DNA from: CAZOVK01 sp964583165 | Lineage (GTDB): Bacteria > Bacillota > Clostridia > Lachnospirales > WRAX01 | DNA: 64,000 nucleotides | Direction of reading: 5' to 3' | NCBI GenBank assembly: GCA_964583165.1 | Contig: CAZOVK010000002.1 | Location: 1 to 64,000, forward strand | In this document: positions 1-8,323 of the stretch, piece by piece | Layout of the letters: every line of letters starts with the position of its first letter | How positions within the stretch are numbered: position 1 is the stretch's first letter | Translations under genes and position numbers: made by a program | The notes under the pieces: generated by a model | Told to the model about the DNA's origin: nothing | What the model saw: the letters and a program-made list of their open reading frames with translations, nothing else | Databases searched by the model: none

Positions 1-120
1 TACAAATAACGACTTTACAAAGTCTATCTGGTGCACGATATAAATACCGTTCTCTCCACAACACAACTCAGAAACCACGATTGGAACGACTAAAGGCGGC
101 TGCTTGTACACCAAACATGA

Positions 121-774
121 AACATCTATTACCACTTGAAAAGACCGCTTGAACTCTATCACAAGAGTGATAATGCGACTATGCAGAAACAAATGGACGA
201 TTATCTCACAATGGTAGGGCTTGTGCCGCCGAGTGAACAAGGCATTAAGTACCCCCATCAATTATCAGGCGGACAACGCCAACGCGCCTATCTGGCACGT
301 ATTTTGGCAGTGGGCGCGGAGGTCATTCTGGCTGACGAACCAACATCTATGTTAGATGTGTCTATACGGTTGGGCGTTTTGAATCTTATGAATAAGATGA
401 AAACCGAAATGGGCAAGTCCTTTATCTATATCACGCATGACATAGCCACAGCGCGGTATTTTGCGGACAGAATCATCGTGCTTTATGCGGGGCATATGGT
501 TGAGTGGGGTGATGTGGATAAGGTCATCTTAAACCCACGCCACCCGTATACGAAGTTACTCATAGCCGCGGCACCTGACCCCGAGCGTGACGGCCCCGTT
601 GAATTGCCGGTTGTACGCAAAGATGAATCAGAAATTACTATGTGGACACCCGAAAGCAAGGGTTGCCCGTTTAAGAACCGTTGCCCACAGGCGCGCCCCG
701 CTTGCCATGAGAGCTTCCCGACCGCGAGAGAGGTTGAAGACGGGCAATTTATACGCTGTCATTGCACTGATTAA
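121..774 (+). pseudogene. Oligopeptide/oligosaccharide ABC transporter ATPase (OppF/DppF type), N-terminus missing
   Basis: The readable part starts at NIYYHLKRPLEL (121), the segment that follows the Q-loop in Opp/Dpp ATPases. It then shows the LSGGQRQRAYLAR signature, Walker B (VILADEPTSMLD), the H-loop (YITHD) and the family C-terminus with HPYTKLL and a Cys motif (GCPFKNRCPQARPAC). The Walker A P-loop is absent. An in-frame TGA lies at 118-120, and no frame of bases 1-120 gives ABC sequence; one frame is open but unrecognisable. A TTG at 136 could start a 212-aa protein, which would not hydrolyse ATP alone. The stop is 22 nt from the GH3 start, so they probably formed one sugar-import and hydrolysis operon. 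It is either a truncated pseudogene or a join or rearrangement near base 120. The family assignment is firm; the cause of the truncation is not. Confidence 0.75.
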
Positions 775-796
775 TGTTGAACGGAGAGATGTAATA

Positions 797-3532
797 ATGT
801 ATCTACTCGACTATAACGAATACGCCGCTATAGCAAGGCAGGCAGCGGCTGATGCGTGTGTATTGCTTAAAAACGAGAATGAGACGCTACCGATTAAAGA
901 GGGCGAAGTCGTTTCAGTGTTCGGGCGTTCACAGCTGAACTATTACTATTGCGGAACAGGTTCGGGCGGCATGGTACACGCGCCTTATATTGTTTCAATA
1001 CCCGAAGCCTTGAGAGCACAGCACAAAATCAATGAGGAACTGTCACAAGTTTATGACAAATGGGTGGAGCAAAACCCGTTTGACCCAGGGAGAGGTTGGG
1101 CGCAAGAACCGTGGTCACAGAAAGAGATGCCGCTGTCACGCGAAATCGTCGAAAGAGCGGCTAAACAGTCTGATATAGCACTGGTTATTATCGCTAGACT
1201 TGCTGGTGAGGATAAGGATAATTCCAGAACAAAGGGCGGTTATTATCTCACTAGCGAAGAAGAGCAGATGTTAGAGCTTGTGCGCGGGGCGTTTGAACGT
1301 GTTGTTGTCGTCGTGAACGCAGGTAATATCATTGACATGGCTTGGGTCGAGCAGCATAAACCGAATGCCGTTCTCTATGCTTGGCAGGGCGGTTGTGAAG
1401 GTGGCAACGGTGTAGCTGACGTGCTGACAGGACGTGTGAACCCATCGGGTAAACTAAGTGACACTATTGCGTATGAGCTTTCAGACTATCCGTCTGATTC
1501 AAACTTTGGCGGGGTTATTGACAATATTTACGCCGAGGACATCTATGTAGGTTATAGATACTTTGAAACCTTCGCGAAAGAGCGGGTCCAGTATCCGTTT
1601 GGTTATGGTTTGTCTTACACAAGCTTTGAATATAGTGTCGTATCGTCGAATGTTTCAGAAAACTGTGTCACACTTGAAGTCAAGGTCATTAACACAGGTA
1701 ACAAACCCGGCAAACAGGTAGTACAGGTTTATTCTAAACCACCGCAAGGCAAGCTGGGCAAGCCGCTCAGAAATCTTCTGACATTCGGGAAGACGGGCTT
1801 ATTAGAACCCGGCGAAAGCACGATATTGCGCTTTAATATTGAAGCCTCTGCGTTATCGTCCTATGACGACAGCGGTATAACGGGGCATAAATCCTGTTAT
1901 GTGCGCGAAGCGGGCGACTATGAAATTTTAGTTGGTTTCGATGTGAGGAGTGCCAAATGCGCGGCAGTCTATACACAACAACAACTAACAGTTGACAAAC
2001 AACTAGATACAGCATTAGCACCTGCTAAGTCGTTTAAGCGGCTGAAACCTAGAGCATCTGACGGCCTATTTACAGCCGATTATGAAGATGTTCCGTTGCG
2101 TACCGAAACTATGACAGCGCATATGAACAGGGAACGCCCAGAAGACACACCCTATGCGGGAGATTTGGGCTATAAACTCAAAGACGTTTGTGAGAACAAG
2201 GTGACACTTGACACGTTTTTGTCACAGCTATCTGACAACGCCCTTATAGAAATCTCCCGCGGCGAGGGTATGTGTTCGCCCAAGGTAACACCGGGTGTCG
2301 CGGCGGCATTCGGCGGCGTAACAGACGAACTATTGGGCTTTGGCATACCGATTGCGGCCTGTGCCGACGGCCCGTCAGGCATAAGGATGGACTGCGGCAC
2401 TATGGCGTTCAGCTTGCCTAATGGCACAGCTCTTGCCTGTACATTTGATGTTGAACTGGTAGAGAAACTGTTTGAACAGTTGGCGCTAGAGCTTGTCCGT
2501 AATAAAATCGATACGATACTAGGCCCAGGTATGAATATCCACCGTCACCCGCTATGCGGCAGAAACTTTGAATACTTCTCTGAAGACCCCGTACTTTCCG
2601 GCGTCATAGCAGTGGCAGAGCTAAAGGGTATGAACAAATACGGCGTGACCGGCACAATCAAGCATTTCGCGTGCAATAACCAAGAATTCAAACGCACACA
2701 GGTTAATGCCATTGTATCTGAACGCGCACTACGCGAGATTTACTTAAAGGGCTTTGAGATAGCCGTAAAACAAGGGCAAGCGCATATCGTTATGACATCT
2801 TACAACCCGCTTAACGGCATATGGACGGCCGGAAACTACGAACTGCTCACTTCAGTTTTGCGCGGTGAGTGGGGATTTTCCGGCATTGTTATGACAGACT
2901 GGTGGGCAGACATGAACGACGAAAACGGCCCCGCATCAAAACAAAACACAGCCGCCATGATACGCGCACAAAACGATTTATACATGGTCACGGCAAGCTC
3001 TGCCGAGAACTCAAATGGTGACAATAGCTTAGAAGCCCTTCAACTAGGCAAAATCACACGCGGAGAATTGCTTAGAAACGCCGCGAATATCTGTACATTC
3101 ATAATGTCGTCACCTGCTATGTCCGGCGATTCGCCTATGCCCCTTGAAACGATTGGCGAACCAAAAACCCGCGCCGAAAAACGTATAACAGTCGATTGTG
3201 GCACTTTAGAGGACAGTATATCGATGGACATCAGTCAAGTCACCGCTGAAAAGGGCTCATCAGTCATGTTCACGCTGAAGATTCCAGAAAAAGGGAGATA
3301 CAACATCGACCTTCAGATGGAATGCAACGCCCCCTCCCTCGGTCAAGTAAGCGCGACGGTGTTCATAAACTCTATTGTAGCGCGCACAATAAGCGCCAAC
3401 GGCACTTGCATGGTGTCAGAGAAGATAAGCTTTGACGTATTCAGTAGCATACACAACTACATCGAACTGTATTTCTCTGAGAGCGGATTTACTGTTAAGC
3501 GCATGGTTATCGAAAAGCAATCTAATTGCTAG
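797..3532 (+). CDS. GH3 beta-glucosidase with swapped domain order
   Basis: A 911-aa cytoplasmic glycoside hydrolase family 3 enzyme without signal peptide, probably releasing glucose from imported beta-glucosides. The order is inverted relative to the usual GH3 layout. The alpha/beta sandwich comes first (ACVLLKNE near residue 20; acid/base candidate E138 in AGEDKD), then a fibronectin III-like segment (about 350-420), then the TIM-barrel domain (ADGPSGIR near 520; nucleophile D701 in VMTDWW), and last a beta-sandwich tail. The same swap is known from Ruminococcus albus and Butyrivibrio beta-glucosidases. The start at 797 is preceded by GGAGAG. A longer in-frame start at 587 would overlap the ABC gene and adds a basic sequence unlike GH3. 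The substrate is inferred. Confidence 0.9.
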   Translation: MYLLDYNEYAAIARQAAADACVLLKNENETLPIKEGEVVSVFGRSQLNYYYCGTGSGGMVHAPYIVSIPEALRAQHKINEELSQVYDKWVEQNPFDPGRGWAQEPWSQKEMPLSREIVERAAKQSDIALVIIARLAGEDKDNSRTKGGYYLTSEEEQMLELVRGAFERVVVVVNAGNIIDMAWVEQHKPNAVLYAWQGGCEGGNGVADVLTGRVNPSGKLSDTIAYELSDYPSDSNFGGVIDNIYAEDIYVGYRYFETFAKERVQYPFGYGLSYTSFEYSVVSSNVSENCVTLEVKVINTGNKPGKQVVQVYSKPPQGKLGKPLRNLLTFGKTGLLEPGESTILRFNIEASALSSYDDSGITGHKSCYVREAGDYEILVGFDVRSAKCAAVYTQQQLTVDKQLDTALAPAKSFKRLKPRASDGLFTADYEDVPLRTETMTAHMNRERPEDTPYAGDLGYKLKDVCENKVTLDTFLSQLSDNALIEISRGEGMCSPKVTPGVAAAFGGVTDELLGFGIPIAACADGPSGIRMDCGTMAFSLPNGTALACTFDVELVEKLFEQLALELVRNKIDTILGPGMNIHRHPLCGRNFEYFSEDPVLSGVIAVAELKGMNKYGVTGTIKHFACNNQEFKRTQVNAIVSERALREIYLKGFEIAVKQGQAHIVMTSYNPLNGIWTAGNYELLTSVLRGEWGFSGIVMTDWWADMNDENGPASKQNTAAMIRAQNDLYMVTASSAENSNGDNSLEALQLGKITRGELLRNAANICTFIMSSPAMSGDSPMPLETIGEPKTRAEKRITVDCGTLEDSISMDISQVTAEKGSSVMFTLKIPEKGRYNIDLQMECNAPSLGQVSATVFINSIVARTISANGTCMVSEKISFDVFSSIHNYIELYFSESGFTVKRMVIEKQSNC

Positions 3533-3568
3533 AAATGCTTATAACAGTGAAAAACAATCTATAGTAGA

Positions 3569-3606
3569 CAAAAGCCCATCGGGGAAAACCTCGTGGGCTT
3601 TTCGTT
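3569..3606 (+). terminator. Rho-independent terminator after GH3 gene
   Basis: The hairpin AAAGCCCA...TGGGCTTT, with an inner CGGGG/CCTCG pairing around an AAAA loop, is followed by TTTTCGTTT. It sits about 40 nt after the GH3 stop. Confidence 0.8.
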
Positions 3607-4013
3607 TGAAATGAGAATGAATATTAAAAATGTAAATGGTAATAAAACGCCAGTCTACGCAAGATGAACGAAAACGGTGAGTATTTTTAGCCCTATGTCG
3701 AATGGCGTATAAGGATACGTGGCGTATTGTATAGACCTCATTGTACCTATGGCACAAGGTGATTTGACTGTGCTAGACAACCTCCAGCTACTTTTCAACC
3801 TGTCGTTCTGAAAACAATAAATCGGTGTTTCTGACGACACATAGCCAATAAAAGATTACAATCCGATTTGCTCGCTTCATAGAGCTCTCCATTTTTGTCG
3901 GGCGCACATGCCCGCATTTACGGTGACGTGTTAACCATCGCGTATGTTTAATGATAACAAAGGTATCGACTAGAATCGATAATACGCAGGGCATATTTTC
4001 GCCTGTATAGCAC
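3607..4013. other. Intergenic region, no gene recognised
   Basis: About 400 bases with only short open frames on either strand, none with a convincing ribosome binding site or a recognisable product. A short inverted repeat, TATCGA-N6-TCGATA, lies near 3963-3980. The right end runs into the cyclase promoter. Confidence 0.5.
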
Positions 4014-4042
4014 TTGATATCATGCATTATTCACAGTATAAT
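4014..4042 (+). promoter_or_regulatory. Sigma-A-type promoter of the cyclase operon
   Basis: TTGATA (4014-4019), a 17-nt spacer and TATAAT (4037-4042) lie about 50 nt upstream of the cyclase start. Confidence 0.6.
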
Positions 4043-4092
4043 TTAGAAAGGTTGCGAATGTGTGGCTGATTTTGCTTGAAAGAAGCGTGAAG

Positions 4093-6003
4093 ATGAAACG
4101 GGATACGAAACAAAATGCGAGCAAGCGTCGGCGATTGAATGATTGGCCGATTTATAAGGTTGTGGTAATAGGTGTTGTGGTCGCGGGGCTATTGACGACG
4201 CTGTTGTTTAGCGGTGTTTTTGCGAGCATGAACCTCAATCTGGAGGATATGCTCTATCAGCAAGAGGTGTCGCTGGATGGCAACATCTTCATCTTGGGCA
4301 TAGACGAGCGCGCTCTTGAAAACATGGGGCCGTTTAACACATGGACACGCGCCGACATAGCTGATGTGATTGACGCGCTGAATGTGTCTGATGATTGTAA
4401 GCCCGCCGTTATCGGTATAGATATAATGTATTTCGGCAACTCTGATTCTTACAGTGACGAACGACTTGTTGAAGCGTGTGCGCGTTTCGGGAACGTCGTT
4501 TCGGCTTCTCATGTCGTGTTTGGGGAGCGACTTGAAACAGAGGGTGCTTCGTTTAGGATGCAATCGGGCGTTATCGGATTCGAGGTGCCGTTTGAGGGGC
4601 TTAGAGCGGTTACACAAATGGGGCATATCAACGCCGCAACGGATTCTGACGGATATATAAGGCACGCGTTGCATAGGGTTGATTTCCCAACTGACATACA
4701 GGCACAAACAGGGTTTGTCATGTCACATAGTTTCGCGTTTGAAATATATAAGAAGTACGCAACCGATTTTCTGGGGCAAGATACGCTCGCGAGCCCTCCG
4801 CTTGATAAGAAAAACACTTGGTACATACCATATTCGGCCAAGCCGGGTGGCTATAACAGCGATTTCTCTGTCTGGGATTTGCTTTCGGGTGAGTTGCCGC
4901 CTGAGATGTTCGCCAATACGATTGTGCTCATTGGCCCATATACTACAGGGTTAATGGATAACTTTAATGCTCCAATCGACAAGTCTAAGCAGATGTATGG
5001 CGTAGAGATACACGCGAACATCATTGACGCGCTGCTTAAAGCGGTGTTTCCGATAGAATCGCCGCCGATTGTATCTGTGAGCGTCACGTTTGCGCTGTTG
5101 TTCGGGTTGTTTCTCGCGTTTTATTACTGGAATGTGGTGGTGGGCGCGGCACTGATGGTGGCGGTTTCTGTCGCGTATGTGCTGGTAGCGCGGATGCTGG
5201 TTGTGCCGCAAAATCCCGAATGGTTTGTGTTCAACTTAGATGGTACACTGATTCGCTACATGTTACCCGCGCTATATCTGCCGTTAGGCGCGTTTATTGA
5301 GTTTGTATGCGTACTCGCCGTTAACTTCATCACAGCGCAACGTGAGCGGCGACAGGTCACAGAAACATTCAAAAAGTATGTGGACCCTGCGATTATAGAT
5401 GACATATTCACGACAGGGCTTGACAATCTGAATCTGGGTGGTAAACACGCGGACATATGTGTTATGTTCGTTGACATACGCGGGTTTACGCCGATGTCGG
5501 AGGTTATGACGCCCGAGGAGGTCGTCACAATGCTCGGCGATTACCTAGAGCTTACGAGTTCAGCGATTTTCAAGCATGGCGGCACGCTAGACAAATTCAT
5601 AGGTGACGCGACAATGGCGTTTTGGGGTGCGCCGTTGCCTATGGATGATTATATTTATAAGGCCGTACTAGCGGCGTGGGATATAGCACAGGCGGGTATC
5701 GCCAAAGAGGATGAGCTTAAACAAAAATACGGCCGCGCCGTGAGTTTCGGCATTGGGCTGCACTGTGGTGGCGCAGTCGTCGGCAATATCGGCACGCCCA
5801 AACGCGTTGACTATACTGCAATCGGTAACACCGTTAACACGGCCGCACGACTCGAAAGCAACGCCAAGCCCGCCCAAATCCTTATAAGCGCAGCCGTTTA
5901 TGAGGCCGTAAAAGACCGCATAACCGCGCGTTGTATAGGCAACATCCCGCTGAAGGGTAAGAGTGAGGAAATCTTGGTTTATGCTGTGGAGGGGATTCTA
6001 TGA
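4093..6003 (+). CDS. CHASE2-domain class III adenylate cyclase
   Basis: A 636-aa membrane enzyme predicted to make cAMP from ATP. An N-terminal membrane helix (about 20-43) is followed by an extracellular CHASE2 sensor domain (about 45-310), three closely spaced helices (about 320-420) and a C-terminal catalytic domain. Active-site residues are intact: metal ligands D461 (FVDIRGFT) and D505 (KFIGDATMAFWG), adenine-selecting K501 and D573 (VDYTAIGN), and transition-state N582 and R586 (NTAARLES). The K/D pair argues for adenylate rather than guanylate cyclase. The start was placed at 4093, where the basic pre-helix segment begins; the ribosome site is weak, and 4060 is an alternative. The stop overlaps the next start (ATGA), indicating translational coupling. 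The CHASE2 ligand is unknown. Confidence 0.9.
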   Translation: MKRDTKQNASKRRRLNDWPIYKVVVIGVVVAGLLTTLLFSGVFASMNLNLEDMLYQQEVSLDGNIFILGIDERALENMGPFNTWTRADIADVIDALNVSDDCKPAVIGIDIMYFGNSDSYSDERLVEACARFGNVVSASHVVFGERLETEGASFRMQSGVIGFEVPFEGLRAVTQMGHINAATDSDGYIRHALHRVDFPTDIQAQTGFVMSHSFAFEIYKKYATDFLGQDTLASPPLDKKNTWYIPYSAKPGGYNSDFSVWDLLSGELPPEMFANTIVLIGPYTTGLMDNFNAPIDKSKQMYGVEIHANIIDALLKAVFPIESPPIVSVSVTFALLFGLFLAFYYWNVVVGAALMVAVSVAYVLVARMLVVPQNPEWFVFNLDGTLIRYMLPALYLPLGAFIEFVCVLAVNFITAQRERRQVTETFKKYVDPAIIDDIFTTGLDNLNLGGKHADICVMFVDIRGFTPMSEVMTPEEVVTMLGDYLELTSSAIFKHGGTLDKFIGDATMAFWGAPLPMDDYIYKAVLAAWDIAQAGIAKEDELKQKYGRAVSFGIGLHCGGAVVGNIGTPKRVDYTAIGNTVNTAARLESNAKPAQILISAAVYEAVKDRITARCIGNIPLKGKSEEILVYAVEGIL

Positions 6004-6815
6004 GGGTAACTTTTTATGGTGTTGGAGGCTCGACATCAGTGTCGGGCGCGGCGCGTGTGGCTTTTGGGACGAACACTTCGTGTACACTGATTGATTTGGG
6101 CGGGCGATATGTGATATTTGATATGGGTACAGGGCTTGTGTCACTATCGGCTCAGGCGGAAGCACTCGGTTTGGAATCGGCAGACATATTCATCAGCCAC
6201 TTCCACTATGACCACATCGAGGGGTTCGGGTTCTTTAAGCCTTTCTTCAGCGAAAACGCCAGTTTCACGATACACGCCGTGCCACAAGACGGCTATAGCA
6301 CAGAAGGGCTACTGTCGGGTTATCTGCGTGCACCGTTTTCCCCGATTACACCAAGTCATTTCCCCGCGAGTATTAAGTACCGCGAGCTTATATTTGACAG
6401 CGTATATAATTTGAATACAGACTTAACTATCCGCACAACTGCGCTGAATCACCCAAGCGGCTCGACGGCTTATCGCCTTGAATATGGCGGCAAATCACTT
6501 GTCTATATGCTTGACCATGAACACAGCGCGTCTTTTGACGACAGGCTTATAGCGTTCTGCCATAACGCTGACCTTATCATCTATGACGCAATGTTCACAC
6601 AGGCCGAATATGATTCGGGTGCGTACACAGGTTGGGGGCATTCGACGCCAGAAATGGGCATAGCACTATGCAAAAACGCATCCGCAAAGAGAATCGCGCT
6701 CACACATCACGCGACATGGCGCACGGACAAGGAATTTATGACCATGGAGAATCACGCACAAAAACTCTACCCGCACGCGTGTTTAGCGAGAGAGGGCATG
6801 GTGATAACGCTATGA
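6000..6815 (+). CDS. MBL-fold metallohydrolase, possible cyclic-nucleotide phosphodiesterase
   Basis: A 271-aa cytoplasmic metallo-beta-lactamase-fold protein of the RNase Z/PhnP-like branch. The metal motif H67-x-H69-x-D71-H72 (SHFHYDHIEG) is clear. Later ligands are a His in LNHPSG, an Asp in YMLDHEH and a His in LTHHA, so the di-metal site looks complete. It overlaps the cyclase by 4 nt upstream (GGAGGGG ribosome site inside the cyclase end) and the GAF-HD gene by 4 nt downstream. This family includes phosphodiesterases, and coupling to an adenylate cyclase suggests cAMP or a related signal as substrate. That is inference from position; the sequence alone does not fix the substrate. Confidence 0.8.
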   Translation: MRVTFYGVGGSTSVSGAARVAFGTNTSCTLIDLGGRYVIFDMGTGLVSLSAQAEALGLESADIFISHFHYDHIEGFGFFKPFFSENASFTIHAVPQDGYSTEGLLSGYLRAPFSPITPSHFPASIKYRELIFDSVYNLNTDLTIRTTALNHPSGSTAYRLEYGGKSLVYMLDHEHSASFDDRLIAFCHNADLIIYDAMFTQAEYDSGAYTGWGHSTPEMGIALCKNASAKRIALTHHATWRTDKEFMTMENHAQKLYPHACLAREGMVITL

Positions 6816-8269
6816 AAAACCGGCACGCCGACCAAATCGAGCGGCTATTAAATATCGGAACGGCGTTGTCGGCTCAGCGCAAGATGAGCCACTTATTTGA
6901 CGTTATCATCACAGAAGCAATGGCAATCGCGAACTGTGACGCGGGCACGCTCTACATTCTTGAGAATAACATGTTGCACTTCACAATAATGCGTAACCAC
7001 ACCCTCAAAACCTATCGCGGTGGTAAGGACGACCCAGTAAATCTCCCGCCGATTGCGATTAGTGAAACACATGTCTGTGCATATACGGTCATTCACCGTC
7101 AACTAGAGAACATCGCCGATGTGTATACGTCAGACAAATTCGATTTTTCGGGTCCTAAGAACTATGACAGGCTCACGGGCTACCGCACGCGCTCGATGTT
7201 GGTTGTGCCGCTTGAGAACAATCGTGGCGAGGTCGTGGGCGTTGTTCAGCTTATTAACGCACTGGACGATAGCGGTACTGTGATTCCATTTGACAAATCG
7301 GTTGAGCCAATCTTTCGCGCTGTTTCCGCCCAAGCGGCAATCGCTGTAACTAACATGCGATACATGCGCGAAAACAAGGAACTGTTCCGCTCGTTCATAG
7401 AGGTGTTTACGACAGCGATAGACGAACGCTCGCCCTATAACGCGAATCATACGAAGAATGTCGCAATGTTGGTGTCGGGCTTTATAGACTTCATCAACGA
7501 CAAACACAAATCGGGCGAAACCGCGCTGTTTCTCGACGACGCGCTGAAAGAACAGGTTGTAATGTCGGCGTGGTTGCATGATGTGGGTAAAATCATAACC
7601 CCACTTGAGATTATGGACAAAAACACGCGCCTAGGCAATCGTGAGGACTTCGTGAATCTTCGATTTGACTTAATTTATTATGCCGAGCGCGTTAACTTCT
7701 TAGAAGGGCGCATGACCGAAACCGCATGGGAGATACTCAGTGCAGACATAATCACGGCAAAAAACCTTATCACGCGTCTTAACTCAGGGGCACCCACCAC
7801 CGATGATGAGTTGGACTACATAATTGGGCTTGTGGGGCGTGTAACGAAGACCCACAACGGTGACATCCACTGGCTTGAACCCGCTGAATCATCCAGTCTT
7901 GCCATTAAGTACGGCACGCTCACACAGGATGAGCGTAAAATCATGGAAGCTCACGCCGCCATCACTTACAGATTATTACAGAAGATTAACTTTTCAAGAG
8001 AATTTGCGGATGTGCCACGGTTCGCGGCGGGGCATCACGAAAAGCTGAACGGGCGCGGCTATCCGCTCGGTCTGTCGTCGTCTGATATCCCGCTGGGTAC
8101 GCGCATTTTAACCGTTATGGACATATTCGAGGCACTTACCGCGAGTGACCGCCCATACAAAAAGCCCATGCCACTAGAACGCGCACTTTCAATCTTGGAC
8201 GACATGGCGGCTAAAGAAGAAGTGGACGCTGAACTCGTAGTACTCGTTAGACAATGGCAGCAGCAATAA
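6812..8269 (+). CDS. GAF and HD-GYP domain protein (cyclic-nucleotide phosphodiesterase-like)
   Basis: A 485-aa cytoplasmic protein. A GAF domain (about 15-180) ends in QLINAL...FDKSVE, resembling the N-x(n)-F-x3-DE signature of cyclic-nucleotide-binding GAF domains with one acidic position replaced. An HD-GYP domain follows, with HT in NANHTKNV, H256-D257 (LHDVGKI), a long insertion, H408-H409 (GHHEKLNGRGYP) and D in VMDIFEAL, so the metal ligands look complete. The usual HHExxDG motif has N for D. HD-GYP proteins typically degrade c-di-GMP or other cyclic dinucleotides. The start at 6812 overlaps the MBL stop; a longer frame from 6632 lies inside that gene. It could link cAMP (GAF) to a second nucleotide signal (HD-GYP). 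Confidence 0.85.
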   Translation: MKNRHADQIERLLNIGTALSAQRKMSHLFDVIITEAMAIANCDAGTLYILENNMLHFTIMRNHTLKTYRGGKDDPVNLPPIAISETHVCAYTVIHRQLENIADVYTSDKFDFSGPKNYDRLTGYRTRSMLVVPLENNRGEVVGVVQLINALDDSGTVIPFDKSVEPIFRAVSAQAAIAVTNMRYMRENKELFRSFIEVFTTAIDERSPYNANHTKNVAMLVSGFIDFINDKHKSGETALFLDDALKEQVVMSAWLHDVGKIITPLEIMDKNTRLGNREDFVNLRFDLIYYAERVNFLEGRMTETAWEILSADIITAKNLITRLNSGAPTTDDELDYIIGLVGRVTKTHNGDIHWLEPAESSSLAIKYGTLTQDERKIMEAHAAITYRLLQKINFSREFADVPRFAAGHHEKLNGRGYPLGLSSSDIPLGTRILTVMDIFEALTASDRPYKKPMPLERALSILDDMAAKEEVDAELVVLVRQWQQQ

Positions 8270-8278
8270 ACACGCACA

Positions 8279-8313
8279 CAAAAAAGGCGGGGATTTCTCC
8301 CTGCCTTTTTTTG
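8279..8313. terminator. Shared bidirectional terminator
   Basis: AAAAAGGCGGGGA and TCCCTGCCTTTTT form a long stem with an A-run on one side and a T-run on the other. It serves both the cyclase operon and the convergent FecR operon. Confidence 0.85.
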
Positions 8314-8323
8314 TGGCTGTGTC

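Noticed and set aside
587..796. N-terminal extension of the GH3 frame by 70 residues
   Set aside because: It overlaps the ABC gene out of frame, is Arg-rich and unlike GH3. A ribosome site sits before the ATG at 797.
3788..4027. 79-aa minus-strand frame in the intergenic region
   Set aside because: No ribosome site, no motif, and it covers the cyclase promoter.
4189..4707. 172-aa open frame on the minus strand
   Set aside because: Antisense to the cyclase coding sequence, His/Arg-rich shadow composition and no ribosome site.
7130..7579. 149-aa minus-strand frame
   Set aside because: Lies fully inside the GAF-HD-GYP gene on the other strand and has no recognisable motif.
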